DNA of 37,463 bases from Sphingomonas sp. 1F27F7B (GTDB lineage: Bacteria > Pseudomonadota > Alphaproteobacteria > Sphingomonadales > Sphingomonadaceae), in the NCBI RefSeq assembly GCF_005503355.1, contig NZ_SCMK01000037.1, positions 1 through 37,463 on the forward strand, in the 5' to 3' direction. The notes beneath the pieces are model-generated. The model made no database searches, was not told the origin of the DNA, and saw only the letters and a program-made list of their open reading frames with translations. Shown here piece by piece: positions 17,734 through 24,086 of this stretch. The position numbers were made by a program, and so were the translations under genes. Positions within the stretch are counted from its first letter, which is position 1, and each line of letters starts with the position of its first letter.

Positions 17734-18807
17734 ATGACCGAGAGACCACCAATGGGTACGACCACCAAGCCGCAAAGACTATGGCGCTGGCTGAAGCGGC
17801 TGGGCATCGGGATCGGCGCACTGCTGATCGGGTCGCTCGTCGTCGGCGTCGTCTATGAACAACTCGCGCGTTACCGCGCCGCGCGGGACTATCCACCACC
17901 AGGACGGCTGGTCGATATCGGCGGGCGCAGAATCCATATCGATTGCCGTGGTACGGGATCGCCCACCGTCATCTTCGAGAGCGGACTCGATCCGACCGGG
18001 TCACTGAGCTGGGATCGAGTGCATGACGTGATCGCGCAATCCACGCGCGCCTGCGTCTATGATCGGGCCGGAGTGATGTGGAGCGATCCGACCCCCGGCA
18101 GGCAGGACGGCGAGACGGTAGCGGACGATCTTCATGCGACGCTGACCGGCGCCGGGATCACGAGTCCGCTGGTGATGGTCGGGCACTCGCTCGGCGGCGC
18201 CTATGTCATGAATTACATCCGCAGATATGGCGCACAGGTCAAAGGGGTGGTGTTCGTCGATGCCTCGCATCCCGATCAGGCGACGCGGATGAGCAATCCC
18301 AAGATGGAGAAGGCGACGGCGAACGCTGCCTGGGTACAAAATGTGCTGGTCGCGACGACCTGGACCGGGCTGGTGCGCGCGATTTCGCCCGAACTGAAAA
18401 TCCCGGGGATCTCCGCGCGGACCAAAACAATCGGCGCTGCATATCAGCCGCAGACGATTGCTGGATCGATGAAGGAGTTCGCTTCGCTCAACACGATTCT
18501 CGCGCAGGCGGGCAAGCTGCGCACTCTGGGTGACCGACCGCTGGTGGTACTGACGGCCTTGGAACCCTATCCAAGGGAGATACTCGCCGCGACAGGCCTC
18601 ACCCCGGCCGAAGCGGCGCAAATGCAAACGATCTGGCGCGAACTGCATGCCGAGGAAGCGCGCTGGTCAACGCGGTCGCAGCAGGAATTGGTGCCGGATT
18701 CAGGTCATTTCATTCAGGACAAGCGCCCCGATTTGGTGATCCGAGCCGTACGCGATGTGGTGGCAATGGTCCGCGCCGATGTCGTCGATCAGGCGAAGAG
18801 CCAATAG
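17734..18807 (+). CDS. Membrane-anchored alpha/beta hydrolase
   Basis: 357 residues. An N-terminal helix (about 20-45, LGIGIGALLIGSLVVGVVY) anchors the catalytic domain, which probably faces the periplasm. The hydrolase core shows IHIDCRGTGSPTVIFESG (oxyanion-hole strand), VYDRAGVMWSDP, the nucleophile elbow MVGHSLGG with Ser152, and the catalytic His in PDSGHFIQ. The enzyme class covers esterases, lactonases and epoxide or haloalkane hydrolases; sequence alone does not choose. ATG 17734 has AGGACGG 4 nt upstream. It follows the acylase by 67 nt on the same strand and may act on the same compound, for example opening an ester or lactone after or before deacylation. That link is inference. Confidence 0.8.
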   Translation: MTERPPMGTTTKPQRLWRWLKRLGIGIGALLIGSLVVGVVYEQLARYRAARDYPPPGRLVDIGGRRIHIDCRGTGSPTVIFESGLDPTGSLSWDRVHDVIAQSTRACVYDRAGVMWSDPTPGRQDGETVADDLHATLTGAGITSPLVMVGHSLGGAYVMNYIRRYGAQVKGVVFVDASHPDQATRMSNPKMEKATANAAWVQNVLVATTWTGLVRAISPELKIPGISARTKTIGAAYQPQTIAGSMKEFASLNTILAQAGKLRTLGDRPLVVLTALEPYPREILAATGLTPAEAAQMQTIWRELHAEEARWSTRSQQELVPDSGHFIQDKRPDLVIRAVRDVVAMVRADVVDQAKSQ

Positions 18808-18925
18808 CAAGGCCGCGCAATAGCTGCTGACAGATCATCGGCTGAACGAATGGCAGGTTTCGGGATCGACCGCGCGATCGTTGAACGACAACAAAGAGGG
18901 CGCAAAGCCGACAGGTCCAGGCACA

Positions 18926-19546
18926 TCAAACATCCACCTCATCGATCACATTCTCCGTCGGGATGTCGGAATCACTCTCGGGGCCGTCTTCAGGCGAACG
19001 CACTGTTGTAGGCTTCGCCTTCGGGGCCAGTGCATCTGTACGCCGTTGCAATGCCTCAAGGCGCTTATCGGCGTCCTCGGCCGCCTCGCCGGCCTTTGTC
19101 GCCAACGCGAGATAGCGCCCGGCTGCCGCCTCCGAGCCAAAATATTCGATTTCCGTGTTCAGGCCCGCGGTGTCGACGCCGTCGGCTGCCTTTACAGCCA
19201 GCATGTCGAAACCGCCGCACAAGTCGAGCTTGGCCCAGTTGAAGGCGCGGCTCAGCGCGTCATAGCAATTCTGGCTGTAGATCATTGCCCCCGATAGACC
19301 CTCGGCCTGCAGGACCGCGCTCAAGTGCTGGCGGCCCTTACGCATGCTAGCTGCGTCAAGCGGCGCGACCGACGCAGAGGCGGAAAGCTCCATCGCCTCA
19401 ATCTGGTTGCTGAGCGACGGGGAGACGAAAGACTGCGCAGTCTTGTCCTTGGACGATGAACACATTCCGATCATCAGCAGCAATCCGAGCACTGCAAGGA
19501 CAGCAATCCAGCCATTAGAAGCAGTGTTCGAGTTTGCTGCGGCCAT
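18926..19546 (-). CDS. Hypothetical membrane-anchored protein
   Basis: About 206 residues from ATG 19546, which has GGGGGAT just upstream (longer in-frame starts lack this). One N-terminal helix (GWIAVLAVLGLLLMIGMC) is followed by a Ser-rich stretch, then a helical domain with cysteines (YSQNCYDALSRAFNWAKLDLCGGFDMLAVKAAD) and an acidic C-terminus. The Cys after the helix (MCSSSKD) could be a lipobox-like site, but the pattern is not canonical. Divergent from hxsD with a 162-bp gap, so the two could share a control region. No family recognised. Confidence 0.6.
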   Translation of the reverse strand: MAAANSNTASNGWIAVLAVLGLLLMIGMCSSSKDKTAQSFVSPSLSNQIEAMELSASASVAPLDAASMRKGRQHLSAVLQAEGLSGAMIYSQNCYDALSRAFNWAKLDLCGGFDMLAVKAADGVDTAGLNTEIEYFGSEAAAGRYLALATKAGEAAEDADKRLEALQRRTDALAPKAKPTTVRSPEDGPESDSDIPTENVIDEVDV

Positions 19547-19680
19547 GCCTATCCCCCAGGAAACTAGCCTATGGCAGCGACTTCGAAGCTTCAACCTGCA
19601 AGTCAAAGCAGCGATTCTGTCCATAATGGATGTTTTGCTTCCACATCAGACACAAGTGCTTGTTGCCCTTGATTCTTGTG

Positions 19681-19691
19681 GCTAACCTCTT
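19681..19691 (+). promoter_or_regulatory. GCTAACCTCTT element upstream of hxsD
   Basis: The 11-mer lies 18 nt before the hxsD start codon, ahead of its GGGGGAGA ribosome site. The identical 11-mer occurs at 23226-23236 upstream of the ABC ATPase gene. The match is seen directly. A role as a shared promoter or operator part is inference. Confidence 0.3.
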
Positions 19692-19708
19692 GTTTGGGGG
19701 AGAGAAGC

Positions 19709-19957
19709 ATGGTGGTTTCGATACAGCTGAGGATCGACGACGCGTGGCGTGACGCGGCGGGTTCGGCCGTGCATTGGCTGCCGGGCTTCTATCCGCATGT
19801 GGAAGTGACACTCGAAAACGATTTGGTCGAGCTCCGCTCAGACGATCATAATAGCGCTGGCCTCGCGGCAATCTGGGCGGCAGCGCTCGCCAATGAGCTG
19901 CTGCTCGCCCGCGGCAATACCCGGCGCGCAGCGGCCTTCTCGACATTGGCAACATGA
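19709..19957 (+). CDS. hxsD: His-Xaa-Ser system protein HxsD
   Basis: 82 residues from ATG 19709, preceded by GGGGGAGA. It is small, acidic and without signal or membrane segments. The mid-chain block VEVTLENDLVELRSDD followed by a helical tail fits the HxsD family, the small partner of the His-Xaa-Ser radical SAM system. Its role is unknown; by analogy with small partners in other radical SAM peptide systems it may bind the substrate or an enzyme. Identification rests mainly on its place as first gene of a four-gene operon whose other members are clear. Its stop overlaps the hxsB start by 4 nt (ATGA). Confidence 0.7.
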   Translation: MVVSIQLRIDDAWRDAAGSAVHWLPGFYPHVEVTLENDLVELRSDDHNSAGLAAIWAAALANELLLARGNTRRAAAFSTLAT

Positions 19958-21366
19958 GCTTCATACCGCTCCGCACGCGACACTTGGGCGAAGAGCAGGT
20001 GCTGTGTGTCCAGGACACAGGGCAGTTCTTTCGCACAGCGCCGCCATTCCTAGCTCGGCTGGTTGATGAGCAACTGTCCGCCAACGACGATGCGTTTCTC
20101 ACTGGCGAGGGCCATTTCCTCCACGACGGTGATGCTCTTGGGCAGGCCGCCTACCTTTATGGGCTGGCTGAACGCGCCGACCATGCCGGGCCGCTCGACT
20201 ATCTGATTCTGGTGCCGACGCTGCGCTGCAATCTCAGCTGCAGCTATTGCCAGGTATCACGCGCAGGCATCCATCAGCCCGGCTTCGATTGGAGCGACGC
20301 CACCCTCGAGGCGGTACTGGCACTCCTCGACGGCCTGCCGGGCGAACGGATCAAGATCGAATTCCAGGGCGGCGAGCCGACGCTCCGCCCCGACCTGCTG
20401 CGCATGGTGATCCAACGCTGTCAGCGCTTCGGCGAACGCCAATTCGTCATCTGCACCAACCTCCAGACCGTCGACGACGAGATTCTCGCGCTATTCGACC
20501 ACCCCGAGCTCTATATCAGCACGTCGCTCGACGGGGACCTGCTCACCCATCGGCGCCAGCGCACCGCCACCACGGCGGCGACCGATCAGTTCCTCGCCAA
20601 TCTCGAGCGCGTCATCACGCGCTACGGCGCCGAGAAGATCTCGGCGCTGCCGACGGTAGATCCGCTCGCGCCGCCGCCCATCGATACGCTGATCGACAGC
20701 TATGCGGGCCTCGGGCTCAACAGCATCTTCCTGCGCCCGATCAACTATCAGGGTTTTGCGCGAAAGCGCCACCGGGACTCGCGCGAGCAGTCGGAAAGCT
20801 GGCGGGCCTATCATGAGGCGTTCGTCCGCGCGCTCATCGCGCGCAACTGGGCCGATCGCAGCCGCGTGATCGAGGAAACCTATACCAGCATCTGCCTGCG
20901 CCGGATTTTCCAGCCCGGCACCGACCGCCATGTCGACCTGCGCAATCCCAACCCCCTGGGACAGGACTATGTGGTGATCGACCATGACGGGCTGGTCTAC
21001 CCAACCGACGAAGCACGGATGCTTTCGCGCTCCGGCGTGATCGACCTAGCGATCGGCGACGTCCGCTCGGGCTGGACCGGCGAGCGGCGCGATCTGCTCA
21101 ATGCCCATAGCTCGAACTTCGACGATCCCGCCTGCCAGCGCTGCGCCTATCAGCCATATTGCGGACGCGACATCGTCGATGATCTAGCCCGCTATGGCCG
21201 TATCGATGTGCCGCGGCTCGACACCGAATTCTGCCGGCGACACCGGCATCTATTCGACCTGCTGTTCCGGCTGATTTACGAGGATGATCCCACGGTTCGC
21301 TATTCGCTGAGCCGCTGGCTACGCCTCGACGGCACGCCGCCGGCACTCGGAATCTCGCACCTGTGA
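19954..21366 (+). CDS. hxsB: His-Xaa-Ser system radical SAM maturase HxsB
   Basis: 470 residues. The radical SAM core opens with RCNLSCSYCQ, where Cys92, Cys96 and Cys99 form the CxxxCxxC motif that holds the 4Fe-4S cluster and SAM. FQGGEPTLRPDLL is the usual SAM-binding GGEPT. The C-terminal part has Cys394, Cys397, Cys403 and Cys427 (CQRCAYQPYCG and later EFC), a SPASM-like auxiliary-cluster set. The length and pairing with a second radical SAM protein match HxsB. It is expected to make a radical modification on HxsA, probably in the His-Xaa-Ser region; the chemistry is not established as far as I know. Overlaps hxsC by 4 nt (GTGA). The N-terminal 75 residues are an extra domain before the SAM barrel. 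Confidence 0.9.
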   Translation: MSFIPLRTRHLGEEQVLCVQDTGQFFRTAPPFLARLVDEQLSANDDAFLTGEGHFLHDGDALGQAAYLYGLAERADHAGPLDYLILVPTLRCNLSCSYCQVSRAGIHQPGFDWSDATLEAVLALLDGLPGERIKIEFQGGEPTLRPDLLRMVIQRCQRFGERQFVICTNLQTVDDEILALFDHPELYISTSLDGDLLTHRRQRTATTAATDQFLANLERVITRYGAEKISALPTVDPLAPPPIDTLIDSYAGLGLNSIFLRPINYQGFARKRHRDSREQSESWRAYHEAFVRALIARNWADRSRVIEETYTSICLRRIFQPGTDRHVDLRNPNPLGQDYVVIDHDGLVYPTDEARMLSRSGVIDLAIGDVRSGWTGERRDLLNAHSSNFDDPACQRCAYQPYCGRDIVDDLARYGRIDVPRLDTEFCRRHRHLFDLLFRLIYEDDPTVRYSLSRWLRLDGTPPALGISHL

Positions 21367-22445
21367 TCGAGCTCACGCTTCCCGCGCTTGCCGAAGCCGA
21401 ACACCCCTTCATCGCCCGGCTGCGCACGCGCCGCAATGCCATGACCGGTCCGGATGACGCGATCCTGTGCGACGAAGACGACACCGGCGCGACCTTCGCC
21501 GGGGCGCACGGCCTGCTGGCGATCGACGGCCTGTCGGCGCAAGCCCTGGACGGTGATGTGGTCCTCGTCCAACCGGATGGGGGCCGCATCGAGCGGCTAC
21601 TGCGCGCGGGCTCCCCGCACAACACCCTGCTCGTCACCGAGCGTTGCGACCAGCTCTGCGTGATGTGTTCGCAGCCGCCCAAGAAGACTCATGTCGATCG
21701 CTTTGCCCTGTTCGAGCAAGCCTGCCTGCTCGCCGAGCCCGACAGCGTCATCGGCATCTCGGGCGGCGAACCGACACTCTACAAGGCAGAACTGCTCGGC
21801 ATGATCGAGCGGGTGCTCACCGCGCGACCCGACCTTGCTTTCCACGTCCTGACCAACGGCCAGCATTTCCAGAGCGAGGATATCGCCAGGCTGCGCGCGC
21901 CGCTCTTCCGCCGCATCCTGTGGGGCATCCCGCTCTATGCGCACGACGCGGCGCTGCACGATCATATCGTCGGAAAGCAAGGCGCCTTCACCCGCTTGGA
22001 GGAGAGCCTTGCGCACCTGTTGCTGAGCGGTGCGCGCGTCGAACTGCGCACCGTGCTCGTCCGCGATAATTTCGAGGTGCTGCCCGAACTCGCCCGCTAT
22101 CTCGCCACGCGGCTGCGCTTCATCCACGCCTGGTCGATCATGCAGCTCGAGCATGTCGGCTTCGCCCGCAACCGCTGGCGCGAACTCTATGTCGAGCATG
22201 CCCAGGATTTCAGACCCATCGCCGCGGCCCTCGACCACGCGAAACTGCACGGCGTGCCGGCACACCTGTTCAACTTCCCGCGCTGCACCGTTCCCGCGCC
22301 CTATCGCTATCTCGCTGCCGCCTCGATCTCCGACTGGAAGCGCAAATATGTCGAGGCCTGTGATGGTTGCCGCGAACGCGAGGCCTGCACGGGTTTTTTC
22401 GAATGGCATCCCGATGCCGCGACTGAGGGAGTTCATCCTCTATGA
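21363..22445 (+). CDS. hxsC: His-Xaa-Ser system radical SAM maturase HxsC
   Basis: 360 residues starting at GTG 21363. The SAM motif is ERCDQLCVMCSQPPKK with Cys95, Cys99 and Cys102, followed by GISGGEPTLYKAELL. C-terminal Cys333, Cys336 and Cys342 (ACDGCREREACTG) suggest an auxiliary metal site. This is the second enzyme of the HxsB/HxsC pair; paired radical SAM proteins may act in turn or as a complex on one substrate. The frame overlaps hxsB by 4 nt and hxsA by 4 nt (ATGA), which points to coupled translation and fixed amounts. Together with HxsD and the substrate HxsA the set is complete. Confidence 0.9.
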   Translation: MIELTLPALAEAEHPFIARLRTRRNAMTGPDDAILCDEDDTGATFAGAHGLLAIDGLSAQALDGDVVLVQPDGGRIERLLRAGSPHNTLLVTERCDQLCVMCSQPPKKTHVDRFALFEQACLLAEPDSVIGISGGEPTLYKAELLGMIERVLTARPDLAFHVLTNGQHFQSEDIARLRAPLFRRILWGIPLYAHDAALHDHIVGKQGAFTRLEESLAHLLLSGARVELRTVLVRDNFEVLPELARYLATRLRFIHAWSIMQLEHVGFARNRWRELYVEHAQDFRPIAAALDHAKLHGVPAHLFNFPRCTVPAPYRYLAAASISDWKRKYVEACDGCREREACTGFFEWHPDAATEGVHPL

Positions 22446-23065
22446 AGCGCACGCGGTTCCTGATCCCCAGCTTGTTTGCCGCCGGTTTCGGCGCGCACGA
22501 TCAGGCCTCCGCCGTCACTGTCCAGTTAAACACGGGCGGCAATGGCGATCCCGACCGCGCGACCTTGTTCGACATCTTCAAGCAGGGCCATATGGTCACG
22601 CTCGCCCAGCATCGCAGCCATTCGAGCCATCGCAGCCATAGCAGCCACCGCTCCGGCAGCGGCGGCCACTACAGCCATACAAGCCACACCAGCCATCGCT
22701 CGAGCACGGGAGGAGGTTATGGTGGCAGCTATGGCGCGCCGACCTATACCACGCCTGCACCGACGCCGGCCCCGGCACCACCAACGCGCTACTTGCCGTT
22801 GCGCAGTGCCCAGCCCGGTGAGGCGACACCGCCGCGCGCCGACAGCCAGCAGGCGCTGAGTGGTCGGACCGAACGATTCAAGTCGATCGTCAAACGGGTC
22901 CAGATCGCACTGCTCGCCCAAGGCTATTATCAAGGCGCGATCGACGGAGTGGTCGGCCCGGGCATGCGCGCAGCGATCCGCAAATTTCAAGCGGCGCGCG
23001 CCTTGTCGGTGACCGGCACGATTAATTCGGAGGTCCTCGACGCCCTTCGTGTCTCAAGCGAATGA
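22442..23065 (+). CDS. hxsA: His-Xaa-Ser repeat protein HxsA, the modification substrate
   Basis: 207 residues. The N-terminus (MKRTRFLIPSLFAAGFGAH) looks like a signal peptide, perhaps cut near DQASA. The conserved run-in TLFDIFKQGHMVTLAQ leads to nine His-Xaa-Ser triplets: five at residues 57-71 and four at 76-87, split by a Gly-Ser spacer. A Gly/Ser/Tyr and Pro/Thr linker follows, then a PG_binding_1 domain (about 140-202, with VQIALLAQGYYQGAIDGVVGPGMRAAIRKFQ in outline) that binds peptidoglycan. It is the likely target of HxsB and HxsC, exported and held at the cell wall. The final product and its purpose are unknown. No second precursor peptide is visible nearby. Confidence 0.9.
   Translation: MKRTRFLIPSLFAAGFGAHDQASAVTVQLNTGGNGDPDRATLFDIFKQGHMVTLAQHRSHSSHRSHSSHRSGSGGHYSHTSHTSHRSSTGGGYGGSYGAPTYTTPAPTPAPAPPTRYLPLRSAQPGEATPPRADSQQALSGRTERFKSIVKRVQIALLAQGYYQGAIDGVVGPGMRAAIRKFQAARALSVTGTINSEVLDALRVSSE
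22610..22702 (+). repeat. His-Xaa-Ser coding repeat in hxsA
   Basis: Nine in-frame triplets: HRS, HSS, HRS, HSS, HRS at 22610-22654, then HYS, HTS, HTS, HRS at 22667-22702. The first block also repeats at DNA level with an 18-bp period (CATCGCAGCCAT is present twice), so it could grow or shrink by slippage. The repeat is the hallmark of the Hxs system and the probable site of modification. Confidence 0.85.
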
Positions 23066-23075
23066 CGCCGCCTAA

Positions 23076-23095
23076 GCACCTCGAGTTCGAAGTGC
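23076..23095. terminator. Weak hairpin after hxsA
   Basis: GCACCTCGA and TCGAAGTGC form an imperfect stem (8 of 9 pairs) with a 2-nt centre, 11 nt past the hxsA stop. No T-run follows, so this may be a partial terminator, an mRNA end stabiliser, or chance. If real it would separate hxs transcription from the ABC genes in part. Confidence 0.25.
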
Positions 23096-23225
23096 GCTTG
23101 TCATAACTTACGTCCGCTCTTGAGCTGAATGCGACTTGGCCCGAAGGTCCGATAGGAGGGCGCAAAGCTGCCTTTGCCGCGTTGCGCTTGCCGAGCCCTT
23201 TGATCTAGCGAAATTTAGATTGCTA

Positions 23226-23236
23226 GCTAACCTCTT
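23226..23236 (+). promoter_or_regulatory. GCTAACCTCTT element upstream of the ABC ATPase gene
   Basis: Exact copy of the 11-mer in front of hxsD, here 77 nt before the ATPase start in an AT-richer part of the 247-bp gap. GATT also precedes both copies, with 6 nt between in front of hxsD and 4 nt here. It suggests, but does not show, common control of the hxs operon and the transporter. Confidence 0.3.
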
Positions 23237-23312
23237 CGCATTAACCCTTCCCCGAGGATCTGCGTGTGGAAGGACTGGCGGTGGGACAGATTTTGAGGGG
23301 CCATTCAACTCC

Positions 23313-24086
23313 ATGGAGCAAATGCAACCTCTTCCGGACGCAGCTACCCGGCGAGAGATCGTCGTTGTTCAACACGCCAGCAAGAGCTTCGGCGACAAGC
23401 TCGCATTGGACGACGTGTCGTTCGGCATACCAAGCGGCCAGATCTGCGGCTTGCTGGGGCCGAACGGCGCCGGCAAGACCACGCTCTTCCGGCTGCTGAT
23501 GGGGATATTGAAGGCGAGCTCGGGCGACCTGAAGGTGGCTGGGCTCGATGCCTTCGAAGACCGGGTCGAAGTGAAGAAGCTGATCGGCTTCCTGCCCGAC
23601 GAACCCGTTTTCTATTCCTATTTGTCAGGCCGCGAGTTGCTGGAATTGAGCGCCGGCATGCACGGCCTCGATACGGAAGCGGCAATGGACCGGACCTGGC
23701 CTGTCGCCGAAAAACTCAGGCTAGCGGACGATCTCGACAATTATGCCGAAGACTATTCGCGAGGCATGAAGAAGAAGCTCGGCCTGCTGCTCGCCATGCA
23801 GCATCAGCCACGCCTCCTGGTGCTCGACGAGCCGACCAACGGACTGGACGTCGAATCCACGCACCTCTTCTACGACCTGATCCAGGAAGTCGCGGCCGCC
23901 GGCACCACGGTACTCTTCTCGACCCACCTGATGGATCACGTGGCCCGGCTATGCTCGCATGCCGTGATCATCCGTGACGGGTCGCTGATCGCCAAGGGGT
24001 CGCTTGCCGAACTGATGCAGCTCCATGGCGACGAAAGTCTGGAATCGCTGTTCCTGAAGCTCACGGCGCGACCGCAGGGCGCATGA
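23313..24086 (+). CDS. ABC transporter ATP-binding protein
   Basis: 257 residues, the usual size for an ABC-2 type ATPase. It has Walker A GLLGPNGAGKTT, the Q-loop region, a signature loop degenerate from LSGGQ (YSRGMKKKLGL), Walker B LLVLDEPTNGLD, and the H-loop STHLMDH. The long C-terminal segment (VIIRDGSLIAKGSLAELMQ) is standard for Nod/Ccm/Bcr-type exporters. I chose ATG 23313; GAGGGG lies 12 nt upstream. The open frame upstream to 23136 has no ribosome site and no family match. It overlaps the permease/protease gene by 4 nt (ATGA), so the two make one transporter. It stands about 250 bp behind hxsA on the same strand, and export of an Hxs product is the proposed job. Confidence 0.9.
   Translation: MEQMQPLPDAATRREIVVVQHASKSFGDKLALDDVSFGIPSGQICGLLGPNGAGKTTLFRLLMGILKASSGDLKVAGLDAFEDRVEVKKLIGFLPDEPVFYSYLSGRELLELSAGMHGLDTEAAMDRTWPVAEKLRLADDLDNYAEDYSRGMKKKLGLLLAMQHQPRLLVLDEPTNGLDVESTHLFYDLIQEVAAAGTTVLFSTHLMDHVARLCSHAVIIRDGSLIAKGSLAELMQLHGDESLESLFLKLTARPQGA

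Noticed and set aside
11088..18807. A lasso-peptide locus (receptor, FecI/FecR and an isopeptidase)
   Set aside because: Sphingomonad lasso clusters have a similar receptor set, but the enzyme here is an Ntn-type acylase with Gly227-Ser228, not a prolyl-oligopeptidase-like isopeptidase, and no precursor or B/C maturation genes are present.
22610..22702. Short tandem repeats that could suggest a CRISPR-like or satellite array
   Set aside because: The repeats are in frame in hxsA and encode His-Xaa-Ser triplets; there are no spacers and no cas genes.
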